From Ruminococcus sp. (GTDB lineage Bacteria; Bacillota; Clostridia; Lachnospirales; Lachnospiraceae), in NCBI GenBank assembly GCA_020024635.1, contig JAHHTL010000024.1:1-35222 (forward strand): a DNA stretch of 35,222 bases, read 5' to 3'. Below, in pieces: positions 1-7,586 of this stretch. Every line of letters begins with the position of its first letter. The first letter of the stretch is position 1. The position numbers and the translations under genes were made by a program. The notes under the pieces were generated by a model. The model saw nothing but the letters and a program-made list of their open reading frames with translations. It was not told the DNA's origin and ran no database searches.

Positions 1-2
1 TG

Positions 3-80
3 GTGGCATTTTTTATGATTCTCTTAAAAAACTTTGGAACGGACACGTTTATTTTAGGCATAAAATATGCTCCCTCTTAA
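3..80 (+). other. Possible 3' end of a gene entering from the left
   Basis: One frame stays open from the window edge to a TAA at 78-80, encoding about 25 residues ending in GIKYAPS. It has no start or recognisable domain inside the window. The stop lies inside the left arm of the inverted repeat at 65-127, an arrangement that a gene followed by a hairpin would give. I cannot identify it, and it may be chance. Confidence 0.2.
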
Positions 81-127
81 GCAACAAGTTTTATAATTTT
101 ACTTGTATACCTTAAGAAGGAGCATAT
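65..127. repeat. 17-bp inverted repeat with nested hairpin
   Basis: The arm at 65-81 pairs with 111-127 over 17 bp with one mismatch, which becomes a G-U wobble in RNA made from the minus strand. Inside the 29-nt loop a second 6-bp stem forms (84-89 with 101-106). A further 5-bp hairpin follows at 136-149. It lies downstream of the minus-strand 3D-domain gene that ends at 180. It has no clear U-tract, so it is a poor classical terminator. It could be a processing site or a mobile-element end. Confidence 0.6.
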
Positions 128-179
128 CAAACGTTAGAGCAACGGCTCTTAACAAAGAATGAATCAACTATGTAATGGA

Positions 180-1265
180 TTAGTGAAACAAATAGACATC
201 GGCATAGTAAACACCGGCATTTAATGCAGTGGTGTGGTCAGAAACATAAATGTCAATCTTGTTACCACGAATTGCACCACCGGTATCTTCTGCAATGTAA
301 ACATGCCCGTTTATTTCCACCTTTGAGCCTAGCGGAATTACACTAGGATCCACTGCGATGGTTCTGCCAGGCATAGGAACCGTGCCGGTAGCCGTGTTTG
401 CACCCCAAGAACCAGAGCAGAAATAACATGGACAGTAATGAGTAACTTTAAAATTTCCTAATTTTTCTTTCCCAGAGGGATTTACCGGAATCTCCGGTTT
501 TACCGGTTTTTGCTCAGGAGCTACATTTGGCTTATTATCAGGCGCTGGTGTTTCAGGCGTAGGAGAAGGTGGAGTTGGGGGAGCAGTAGGTGGTTTCACC
601 ATACTTTCCGCTCTTTTTACTTCTTCCAAAAGCTCTGTGTAGTAAGATAAATCTGTAGTTGCGGAAGATAATTTTGATTCAATATCTGTCCTCTTTTCTT
701 CCAGCTGCTTTTGCATCTCCTGAAGTTTGGCTTGTTGTTTTTCAAGCATTTCTCCCTTTTCCTGAATCTGATTTTGTGTATCAATTAAACTCTGAAGCAT
801 TTTTCGATCATACTCATTAATGGACTGAACAAACTCAGACATATTAAGAAAATCTGCCCAACTCTTTGAGGAACACAACAATTCCATGACATTAACACCG
901 CCGGATTCGTATATGTATTTGATACGTAACTTCATATCTTCATACTGCTTGTCTCCCTTTTTTTGAGCATCGGCCATTTCAAGTTTAGTTTGATCAATGT
1001 CGCGAACAAGTTCCTCTGCCTGAGAGACAATCTGATCGACCTCAGAACGAAGCGTTTGCAGCTGATCTTGTAAATCTTGAATTTGATTTTTTAAATCTCC
1101 TGTTTTTTCTTTGAGTTCTCCAGAAGACGGCGCAGCATGCAAAGGCGCACTAAACAAACCAGTTGTAATAATGGTAGCGGTTAAAAGGCTAACTCCCATG
1201 CATCGTCCAACATGATGAATCGAAATACTGACGTTCTTTTTTCTATGATGCGAGAATATTTTCAT
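180..1265 (-). CDS. Secreted coiled-coil protein with C-terminal 3D domain
   Basis: A 361-aa exported cell-wall protein. A basic N-terminus and hydrophobic segment (about residues 22-44, ending APLHAA) look like a signal peptide. Residues about 50-220 are heptad-rich coiled coil, similar in style to the N-terminal domain of PcsB/YabE-type peptidoglycan hydrolases. A Pro-rich linker (about 225-265) leads to a 3D domain named for its three aspartates, seen here in AVDPS, AEDTGG and KIDIYV. 3D domains share the MltA-type lytic-transglycosylase fold, so a role in peptidoglycan turnover is likely but inferred. The start follows AAAGGA on the minus strand. The gene diverges from the HAD gene, and the two promoters overlap at 1323-1364. 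Confidence 0.85.
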   Translation of the reverse strand: MKIFSHHRKKNVSISIHHVGRCMGVSLLTATIITTGLFSAPLHAAPSSGELKEKTGDLKNQIQDLQDQLQTLRSEVDQIVSQAEELVRDIDQTKLEMADAQKKGDKQYEDMKLRIKYIYESGGVNVMELLCSSKSWADFLNMSEFVQSINEYDRKMLQSLIDTQNQIQEKGEMLEKQQAKLQEMQKQLEEKRTDIESKLSSATTDLSYYTELLEEVKRAESMVKPPTAPPTPPSPTPETPAPDNKPNVAPEQKPVKPEIPVNPSGKEKLGNFKVTHYCPCYFCSGSWGANTATGTVPMPGRTIAVDPSVIPLGSKVEINGHVYIAEDTGGAIRGNKIDIYVSDHTTALNAGVYYADVYLFH

Positions 1266-1322
1266 ACTGTAAAATCCTTTCTAAAGATGTGTTCATCTTA
1301 CATAAAAATATTTTGCTCGTCC

Positions 1323-1364
1323 ATTATACTATAAATTGCTAAATTACGCAAATTTTGATACAAT
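1323..1364. promoter_or_regulatory. Overlapping divergent sigma-A promoters
   Basis: Plus strand, toward the HAD gene: TTGCTA (1336-1341), 17-bp spacer, TACAAT (1359-1364). Minus strand, toward the 3D-domain gene: TTGCGT (complement of 1346-1351), 17-bp spacer, TATAAT (complement of 1323-1328). The two -35 boxes lie within each other's spacer, so RNA polymerase should not occupy both at once. Confidence 0.7.
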
Positions 1365-1408
1365 ATTAAGCGTATCAATTTTAAAAGGAATGAAAGGTAT
1401 GGTAGAAC

Positions 1409-2254
1409 ATGGGGCAAAAGATAAAGCTGATTGCATTAGATCTTGATGGGACTCTCCTTACGGATCAAAAGAAAATTACTCCATACACATTGGAAATTCT
1501 AAAAAAAGCAAGTGACCTAGGAGTGATCATTGTGATTGCAACGGGAAGACCTTTTATGGGGATACCAGAAGAAGTACGTTCCCTGCAAGGGGTTCGCTAT
1601 GCAGTGAGTTCTAACGGGGCAAAAATTATTGACGTAGAGAAGCAAAGTACCATTATGGAACAGTTGCTGTCTGCTGATCTTGCGATCAAAATGTTAGAAA
1701 TCGGAAATCATTATGATGCACTTCAGGAAATTTATTTTGAAGATCAAGGGTATGTAGACGAAGCAAAGATGAAACAACTTGAAAAATATCATCATAACCC
1801 AAATATGTGGGAATATTTTAAGTCTACCAGAAAACAAGTACCCGATATTATGGCGCTTGCAAAAGAAAGAAATCAAGATATGGATAAGGTGCAAATGTTA
1901 TTTGCGGATCTTTCAGAGCGTGATGCAGCATGGAAAGAAATCGAGAAAGTAAAAGGCGTTACCCAAGTAGATTCATTGGGATATAATATCGAAATCAATG
2001 CAGCGGGTGTAAATAAAGGCGTAAAACTTCTCGAACTTGGAGCAATGCTTGGAATCAAGCCTGAAGAGATTATGGCTTGTGGAGATGGACAAAACGATGT
2101 TACGATGATTCAGATGGCAGGGCTTGGAGTGGCAATGGGCAATGCGGTAGATGCAGTCAAAGACGTTGCAAATGAGGTCACAGATACAAATGAACAACAG
2201 GGAGTTGCGAAGGCAATCGAAAAATTTATTCTCGAAGGAGGAAAAGAATGTTAG
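1409..2254 (+). CDS. Cof-type HAD-superfamily phosphatase
   Basis: A 281-aa cytosolic HAD hydrolase of the Cof/YidA/SupH class, expected to remove phosphate from small metabolites. Motif I is DLDGT with the nucleophile and acid/base aspartates at residues 11 and 13. Motif II lies in IATGRP (about 43-48), and motif IV is the GDGQND signature near residue 226, which binds Mg2+. The middle third is a C2 cap typical of this class. Substrates cannot be predicted from sequence. The start follows an AAAGG site about 11 bases upstream; an ATG ten bases earlier is out of frame. The stop overlaps the uppP start, so the two genes are probably translationally coupled. Confidence 0.9.
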   Translation: MGQKIKLIALDLDGTLLTDQKKITPYTLEILKKASDLGVIIVIATGRPFMGIPEEVRSLQGVRYAVSSNGAKIIDVEKQSTIMEQLLSADLAIKMLEIGNHYDALQEIYFEDQGYVDEAKMKQLEKYHHNPNMWEYFKSTRKQVPDIMALAKERNQDMDKVQMLFADLSERDAAWKEIEKVKGVTQVDSLGYNIEINAAGVNKGVKLLELGAMLGIKPEEIMACGDGQNDVTMIQMAGLGVAMGNAVDAVKDVANEVTDTNEQQGVAKAIEKFILEGGKEC

Positions 2255-3078
2255 AAGCATTAAAAGTTTTATTATTAGGAATTGTAGAAGGAATCACAGA
2301 GTGGCTGCCAATCAGCAGTACCGGACATTTGATTTTAGTAGAAGAATTTATTAAGTTAAATCTCGGAAAAGATTTTGTTTCTATGTTTAATGTTGTAATC
2401 CAGCTAGGGGCGATAATGGCGGTAGTTGTTATATACTTTAACAAGCTAAACCCATTTTCTCCTTCTAAAAATAGTAAGCAAAGAGATATGACGATACAAT
2501 TATGGATAAAAGTACTCATTGCATCCGTACCTGCGGCAATCATAGGATTACTATTTGATGATTATATCGATGCACACTTAATGAACTATACAGTTGTTGC
2601 AACAACACTTATTATTTATGGTATTGCCTTTATTGTAGTTGAAAATATGCATAAAGGAAAACAACCAGCTGTAAGAAAAATATCGGACCTTACCATTCCG
2701 ATGGTTATAGGAATCGGTGTATTTCAAGTACTTGCCTTGATTCCGGGTACTTCAAGATCTGGTGCAACCATCATAGGAGGATTGTTGATAGGGGCATCTA
2801 GAGCAGTGGCAGCAGAATTTACATTCTTTCTTGCTATTCCGGTAATGTTTGGAGCAAGTTTCTTAAAAGTTCTTAAATTCGGATTTCATTTTGAAACAAT
2901 GGAAATATTTTTACTTTTATTCGGATGCGTGGTTTCCTTTGCAGTGTCATACTTTGCAATTAAGTTCTTAATGAAATACATAAAGAATCACGATTTCAAG
3001 GTGTTTGGATACTATAGAATTGTTCTCGGCTTGATCGTATTTATCTATTTTGGACTTACAGTTGCATTTGCAGCGTAG
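2248..3078 (+). CDS. uppP: Undecaprenyl-diphosphate phosphatase UppP (BacA)
   Basis: A 276-aa integral membrane protein with about eight hydrophobic segments. It dephosphorylates undecaprenyl pyrophosphate to recycle the lipid carrier for peptidoglycan and other wall polymers, and its overproduction gives bacitracin resistance. Both family signatures are intact: the (E)GxxEWLPISSTGH motif at residues 14-27 and PGTSRSG at 166-172. Length is normal for the family. An AAGGAGG site inside the 3' end of the HAD gene precedes the start, and the ATG overlaps the HAD stop. A strong terminator follows at 3111-3163. Confidence 0.96.
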   Translation: MLEALKVLLLGIVEGITEWLPISSTGHLILVEEFIKLNLGKDFVSMFNVVIQLGAIMAVVVIYFNKLNPFSPSKNSKQRDMTIQLWIKVLIASVPAAIIGLLFDDYIDAHLMNYTVVATTLIIYGIAFIVVENMHKGKQPAVRKISDLTIPMVIGIGVFQVLALIPGTSRSGATIIGGLLIGASRAVAAEFTFFLAIPVMFGASFLKVLKFGFHFETMEIFLLLFGCVVSFAVSYFAIKFLMKYIKNHDFKVFGYYRIVLGLIVFIYFGLTVAFAA

Positions 3079-3110
3079 GTTTGTGGAGATCAAAAAGAGC
3101 GGTATATAAA

Positions 3111-3163
3111 GTGCACCCCAGTGTCAGATCAATGATATCTGACATTTGGAGGTGCATTTTTCT
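3111..3163 (+). terminator. Rho-independent terminator after uppP
   Basis: A long stem pairs about 3111-3129 with 3137-3157, carrying GTGCACC and TGTCAGAT arms with small internal mismatches. It is followed by ATTTTTCTT. It closes the HAD-uppP unit. Confidence 0.85.
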
Positions 3164-3174
3164 TATCTGTTTTT

Positions 3175-3265
3175 GAATAGAAATGTCAAAATGAATAAAA
3201 ATATGAATATAACACAGAATAAATGAATAAAAATGAATAAAAAACGAATAAAACGAAATAAAATG
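3175..3265. repeat. Phased GAATA repeat array upstream of transporter promoter
   Basis: GAATA(A) units begin at 3193, 3205, 3217, 3225, 3235 and 3246, with GAAATA at 3255 and an earlier copy at 3175. Most steps are 10-12 bp, close to one helical turn. Several copies read as ATGAATAAA, matching the half-site of the ArgR/AhrC ARG box (TGNATWWWWATNCA). The array ends just upstream of the sigma-A promoter at 3277-3304. It could be tandem ArgR operators or intrinsically bent A-tract DNA. Confidence 0.65.
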
Positions 3266-3276
3266 CATTTTTATAC

Positions 3277-3304
3277 TTGATTTTTCAAAAATAAGTGATA
3301 CAAT
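3277..3304 (+). promoter_or_regulatory. Sigma-A promoter of the amino-acid ABC transporter
   Basis: TTGATT (3277-3282), 16-bp spacer, TACAAT (3299-3304). The lipoprotein gene starts about 60 bases downstream, and the GAATA array sits immediately upstream. Confidence 0.65.
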
Positions 3305-3371
3305 AAAAACAAGTTAAAAAATGTTAGATCATCCATCGGAAATAAAGAAATCAATCTGGGAGGAAATGAGA

Positions 3372-4145
3372 ATGAAAAAGAAAGTATTGTGTGTGGTTTT
3401 AGCTACAATGTGTGCCTTATCTTTAATGGCATGTGGAACAGAGAAAAAAGCAGGTTCAAAAGAAAAATTGATTGTCGGAACGGAAGCGGGATTTGCACCA
3501 TATGAGTATATGAAAGGAAATGAAGTGGTAGGAATCGACATAGATATTTCTCAGGCAATTGCTGACGAACTTGGCATGGAACTTGAAATTAAAAACATGG
3601 ATTTTGATGGCGCTTTGGCAGCTGCTTCCAGTGGAAAAGTAGATTTCATAGCAGCAGGAGTTTCAGTGACAGAAGAACGCAAAAAGCAGGTAGATTTTTC
3701 ACATGAGTATGTAAATTCCACAGAAGTTGTTGTAGTAAATAAAAACGATCCACAGGTTCAAATTGCAGGGGAACAACTGGCAGGTTCCGATTTGAATAAA
3801 AAAATTATTGCAGTACAACAAGGAAATATCGCAGATGTTTGGGTGTCTAGCAAAGACAACTGTGAAGCAAAGGAAGTAAAACGTTATACGAAATTTGCAC
3901 AGGCTGCGGAAGACTTAAAAAACAACAAAGTAGACTGTATTGTTATGGATAAATTTCCAGCAGAAGAACTTGTAAAACAAAACGATTCCTTAGCTGTTTT
4001 AGACGGAATCTTATTTGAAGATAAATATGCCATTGGTGTAAAAAAAGGAAACAAAGAGTTATTAGATCAAATCAATCAGGTAATTGATAAATTGATCGAA
4101 GAGGGAAAAATCGAAGAATTTACCGCAAATCATGTACAAAAATAA
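3372..4145 (+). CDS. Amino-acid ABC transporter substrate-binding lipoprotein
   Basis: A 257-aa extracellular solute-binding protein of family 3 (SBP_bac_3), which delivers polar amino acids to the permease. I start it at the ATG at 3372, eight bases after GGGAGG; an in-frame ATG at 3321 would add 17 residues before the signal peptide and has no ribosome site. The signal peptide ends in a lipobox (SLMAC), giving lipidated Cys21. Ligand-binding features seen are GTEAGFAPYEY near the mature N-terminus, GIDIDI, and SVTEERKKQVDFS. The specific amino acid cannot be read off. ARG-box-like repeats upstream hint at arginine or a related substrate (inference). Confidence 0.92.
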   Translation: MKKKVLCVVLATMCALSLMACGTEKKAGSKEKLIVGTEAGFAPYEYMKGNEVVGIDIDISQAIADELGMELEIKNMDFDGALAAASSGKVDFIAAGVSVTEERKKQVDFSHEYVNSTEVVVVNKNDPQVQIAGEQLAGSDLNKKIIAVQQGNIADVWVSSKDNCEAKEVKRYTKFAQAAEDLKNNKVDCIVMDKFPAEELVKQNDSLAVLDGILFEDKYAIGVKKGNKELLDQINQVIDKLIEEGKIEEFTANHVQK

Positions 4146-4174
4146 AAAAGAGTGATACACTCAAGACAGATTAT

Positions 4175-4212
4175 AAAATCAGTAGACCTCATGATAAGTC
4201 TACTGATTTTTG
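4175..4212 (+). terminator. Intercistronic hairpin between lipoprotein and permease genes
   Basis: A perfect 13-bp stem (4175-4187 with 4198-4210) contains AATCAGTAGAC, has a 10-base loop, and ends in TTTTT. It probably terminates part of the transcription or stabilises the upstream mRNA, giving more binding protein than permease, as is common in ABC operons. Confidence 0.75.
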
Positions 4213-4251
4213 AGGTGATTTTAAATGAGAGAATCATAGAAAGGAATACAT

Positions 4252-4956
4252 ATGTCTAATTTTTTTAAAAGCATTTCAGATGCGTTATATGCGGCTGTCC
4301 TTGAAGAAAACAGATACTTGTTTTATTTAGAAGGAATCAAAGTTACGATCATTGTTTCATTCCTCGCCATTTTATTGGGAGTGGCCATTGGACTTTTGGT
4401 AGCTGTGATAAAAGTAGCATCGGTAAATAATAAAAAACTGTGGTTGTTAAATAAAATTTGTAACATCTATACCACCGTCATTCGGGCGACGCCTGCCATT
4501 GTTCAGTTGTTGATCTTAAGCAATCTTATCTTTACCTCCCGAAATTCCAACGAGGTTCTTGTGGCCGCCCTTTGCTTTGGAATCAACTCAGGAGCCTATG
4601 TGGCAGAGATTATACGGGCAGGATTAGAATCCATCGACAAAGGACAAATGGAAGCAGGTCGTTCTCTGGGCTTTACATACATTCAGACTATGAAGCTGAT
4701 TGTCATTCCACAGGCGATTAAAAACATTCTTCCGGCGCTTGGAAATGAATTTATTACATTAATCAAAGAGACTTCCATTGCAGGGGTAGTTGCGGTAACA
4801 GATCTTACCAAAGCAGCACAGTATATTGGTTCTGTAACATGGGATGTATTAACCCCATTGTTGATCGCAGCAGCATGCTATCTGGTAATGGTACTGGGAT
4901 TGACAAAATTACTTGGAATCTTTGAAAGGAGGTTGGCACAAGGTGATCGTAACTAA
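4252..4956 (+). CDS. Polar amino-acid ABC transporter permease
   Basis: A 234-aa inner-membrane subunit of the HisM/GlnP family. Hydrophobic segments lie at about residues 28-55, 70-95, 98-115 and 195-222. The cytoplasmic EAA loop, which couples to the ATPase, is recognisable around EAGRSLGFTYIQ followed by IVIPQAIKNILP. A single permease gene implies a homodimer in the complex. The ATG follows AAAGGAAT by a normal distance. Its 3' end overlaps the ATPase gene by 14 bases. Confidence 0.93.
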   Translation: MSNFFKSISDALYAAVLEENRYLFYLEGIKVTIIVSFLAILLGVAIGLLVAVIKVASVNNKKLWLLNKICNIYTTVIRATPAIVQLLILSNLIFTSRNSNEVLVAALCFGINSGAYVAEIIRAGLESIDKGQMEAGRSLGFTYIQTMKLIVIPQAIKNILPALGNEFITLIKETSIAGVVAVTDLTKAAQYIGSVTWDVLTPLLIAAACYLVMVLGLTKLLGIFERRLAQGDRN

Positions 4957-5665
4957 GAATCTTCAAAAATCATTTAAAGGACATGAGGTTTTAAAAGGAA
5001 TTAATCAGACAATCGAGAAAGGAGAAAAAGTGGTAATTGTCGGTCCATCCGGATCAGGGAAGTCCACCTTCCTTCGCTGTTTAAATCTTTTAGAAGAACC
5101 AACCGCAGGAGAGATCTGGTTTGAGGGAACAAACATCACAGATAAAAAAACAGATATCAATCGTTTGCGTCAAAAGATGGGAATGGTATTCCAACAATTT
5201 AACCTGTTTCCTCACCTTACGGTAAAACAAAACATTACACTTGCACCGGTAAAATTAGGAATTATGACACAAAAAGAAGCCGATGAAAAGGCAGAGGAAC
5301 TTTTACAACGTGTCGGACTTCCAGATAAAGCAAACCAGTACCCAAGTCAGTTGTCAGGAGGTCAAAAACAACGAATCGCCATTGCAAGAGCGCTGGCAAT
5401 GAATCCAGACGTTATGCTTTTTGATGAACCCACTTCTGCCCTTGATCCAGAGATGGTAGGAGAAGTGTTAGGACTTATGAAACAACTTGCGGAGGAAGGG
5501 ATGACCATGGTCGTAGTAACGCATGAAATGGGATTTGCCAAAGAAGTTGCCAGTAGAGTACTCTTTATTGACGAAGGAATTGTAAAAGAAGAGGCGTCGC
5601 CGGAAGAATTTTTCGGAAATCCAAAAGAGGAAAGATTAAAAGAATTTTTGTCGAAAGTTTTATAA
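4943..5665 (+). CDS. Polar amino-acid ABC transporter ATP-binding protein (GlnQ-type)
   Basis: A 240-aa ATPase energising the transporter. I choose the GTG at 4943, ten bases after AAAGGAGG, over an in-frame ATG at 4913 that would add ten residues absent from the family. All nucleotide-binding motifs are present: Walker A GPSGSGKST, Q-loop FQQFNLFPH, signature LSGGQKQR, Walker B VMLFDEPTSALDPE and the switch histidine in VVTHEMGFA. The start lies within the end of the permease gene, implying translational coupling. A terminator follows at 5706. Confidence 0.95.
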   Translation: MIVTKNLQKSFKGHEVLKGINQTIEKGEKVVIVGPSGSGKSTFLRCLNLLEEPTAGEIWFEGTNITDKKTDINRLRQKMGMVFQQFNLFPHLTVKQNITLAPVKLGIMTQKEADEKAEELLQRVGLPDKANQYPSQLSGGQKQRIAIARALAMNPDVMLFDEPTSALDPEMVGEVLGLMKQLAEEGMTMVVVTHEMGFAKEVASRVLFIDEGIVKEEASPEEFFGNPKEERLKEFLSKVL

Positions 5666-5705
5666 AAATATGTTATGCTAAAGATACATGATAGGAATAC
5701 AGACT

Positions 5706-5739
5706 ACGCCCCGCTGAGAACCATCAGCAGGGCGTTTTA
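5706..5739 (+). terminator. Terminator after the ABC transporter operon
   Basis: An 11-bp GC-rich stem (5706-5716 with 5725-5735, one mismatch) is followed by TTTT. It separates the transporter from the SfsA-MutY gene. Confidence 0.85.
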
Positions 5740-5776
5740 TCATCTACTATAGAACAAAAAGCAAAGGAAAGAAACT

Positions 5777-7507
5777 ATGCGATATGAAAGAATAGAAGAA
5801 GCAATCTTTTTAGAAAGACCCAATCGATTTATCGCCTATGCATCCATTCGAGGCGAAAAAGAGGTGGTTCATGTAAAAAATACCGGAAGATGTGCAGAAT
5901 TACTGATTCCCGGAGCCAAGATTTATGTGCAGGAAAGTGAGAATCCAGAAAGAAAAACAAAATGGGATTTGATTGCTGTAAAAAAGCAAGATCGAATGAT
6001 CAATATGGATTCGCAAGTGCCCAATAAGGTGGTTCAAGAGTGGCTGTGTAAGGGAGCACTTTTTGGCGAAGGCGCCATCATAAGACCGGAGACAACCTAT
6101 AAAAATTCTCGGTTTGATTTTTATATCGAAAAGAATGATCGAAAAGCATTTATAGAAGTAAAGGGTGTGACGTTAGAAACAAATGGAATTGTAAAATTTC
6201 CAGATGCACCAAGTGAACGAGCAGTCAAACACGTGGGCGAACTTATAGAAGCGGTCAAAGAAGGGTATGAAGCCTATATTTTATTTGTGATTCAAATGCA
6301 ACATGTAAAATATTTCACTCCTAATAGGGAAACCCATGCAGAATTTGGGGAGATGTTAAAAAAAGCGAAGAAGGCTGGCGTAAAGATTCTTGCGTTTGAC
6401 AGTATCGTGACAAAAGAGGAAATCCTATTAAACGATGAAGTAGAAGTTGTATTGACAGATCCAATTTTAAAAGAGAGCGTGGATCCCCTGGTTCATTGGT
6501 TTCGGGAAAACAAAAGAGAGTTACCATGGAGAAAAGAAATCAGTCCTTACCGAGTTTGGGTGTCAGAAATTATGCTTCAACAAACAAGAGTAGAAGCAGT
6601 AAAAGCATATTTTGAACGTTTTATGAAAGCACTTCCGACTGTGGAGTCTTTGGCATACGCACAAGAGGACCATCTTTTAAAACTGTGGGAGGGACTTGGA
6701 TATTATAATAGAGTACGAAATATGCAAAAGGCAGCAGTACAGATTATGGAAGAGCGCCAGGGAGTGTTTCCTCAAACCTACGAAGAAATTCATGCATTAA
6801 AAGGAATTGGAGACTATACCGCAGGGGCAATTTGTTCTTTTGCATATGGAATTCCAAAGCCGGCAGTGGATGGAAATGTACTGCGAGTGGTATCAAGACT
6901 TCTTGCAGATGCGTCAGACATTTCCAAAGCCTCCGTAAAAAAACAAATGGAAGAAGCGATTGAAGAAATCATTCCAAGAGATGCGGCATCCGATTTTAAT
7001 CAAGGCCTGATTGAACTAGGTGCAATCGTATGTGTTCCCAATGGAGAGCCAAAGTGTGGACAATGTCCGCTTGAACATTTATGCAAAGCGAAAGCAAAAG
7101 GAATGGAGCGGCAACTTCCTGTTAAAACAAAGGCCAAAGATCGGCGAATTGAAAAAAAGACAGTTTTGATCCTAAAAGATGCCAATACCATTGCAATTAG
7201 AAAAAGACCTTCAAAGGGACTGCTTGCCGGACTTTACGAACTTCCCAATGTGGAGGGGAGTTTCACGCGAAAACAAGTGATCGAATATTGTAATTCCATT
7301 GGATTATATCCCCTTCATGTAGAAAAGATCGAGAGCGCAAAACATATTTTTAGTCATGTAGAATGGCACATGACAGCATATATCATCAAAGTGGATGAAT
7401 TAGAAAAAAATTGCAGTGAAGATCTTTTGTTTGTAAAACAAGGTGAAATCGAGAAAACATATTCCATTCCATCCGCCTTTGAAAAATATCGGAAATATTG
7501 TTTTTAA
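5777..7507 (+). CDS. SfsA-MutY fusion: SfsA nuclease-like domain plus adenine DNA glycosylase
   Basis: A 576-aa two-domain protein in one uninterrupted frame. Residues 1-225 are SfsA-like (sugar fermentation stimulation protein; DNA-binding, restriction-endonuclease fold), with GRCAELLIPG, a D114...E127-x-K129 nuclease-type motif and FPDAPSERAVKH. Residues about 232-576 form a complete MutY, which removes adenine mispaired with 8-oxoguanine. They carry catalytic Glu264 in SEIMLQQT, the helix-hairpin-helix LKGIGDYTAG (341-350), Asp365 in VDGN, four cluster cysteines (419, 427, 430, 436) and a NUDIX-like C-terminal domain with the 8-oxoG-reading FSH loop (525-527). SD AAAGGAAAG precedes the ATG. 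Each domain is sure; the functional benefit of joining them is unknown. Confidence 0.93.
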   Translation: MRYERIEEAIFLERPNRFIAYASIRGEKEVVHVKNTGRCAELLIPGAKIYVQESENPERKTKWDLIAVKKQDRMINMDSQVPNKVVQEWLCKGALFGEGAIIRPETTYKNSRFDFYIEKNDRKAFIEVKGVTLETNGIVKFPDAPSERAVKHVGELIEAVKEGYEAYILFVIQMQHVKYFTPNRETHAEFGEMLKKAKKAGVKILAFDSIVTKEEILLNDEVEVVLTDPILKESVDPLVHWFRENKRELPWRKEISPYRVWVSEIMLQQTRVEAVKAYFERFMKALPTVESLAYAQEDHLLKLWEGLGYYNRVRNMQKAAVQIMEERQGVFPQTYEEIHALKGIGDYTAGAICSFAYGIPKPAVDGNVLRVVSRLLADASDISKASVKKQMEEAIEEIIPRDAASDFNQGLIELGAIVCVPNGEPKCGQCPLEHLCKAKAKGMERQLPVKTKAKDRRIEKKTVLILKDANTIAIRKRPSKGLLAGLYELPNVEGSFTRKQVIEYCNSIGLYPLHVEKIESAKHIFSHVEWHMTAYIIKVDELEKNCSEDLLFVKQGEIEKTYSIPSAFEKYRKYCF

Positions 7508-7525
7508 TGTGTTTTATGGTATAAT
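7498..7525 (+). promoter_or_regulatory. Promoter of the lipid-kinase gene
   Basis: TTGTTT (7498-7503), 16-bp spacer, TATAAT (7520-7525) with an extended TGG immediately before the -10. The -35 lies within the last codons of the SfsA-MutY gene. A small CCACA/TGTGG hairpin sits in the leader just before the ribosome site. Confidence 0.6.
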
Positions 7526-7586
7526 TTAGGATACATGAAAATAAACGGATATAACCACAGGTTGTGGAAGAGGAAAGGCACAGAAG

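Noticed and set aside
3056..3268. Minus-strand frame of 70 residues across the GAATA array
   Set aside because: Its Phe/Ile/His-rich sequence is simply the complement of the A-rich repeats, with no ribosome site.
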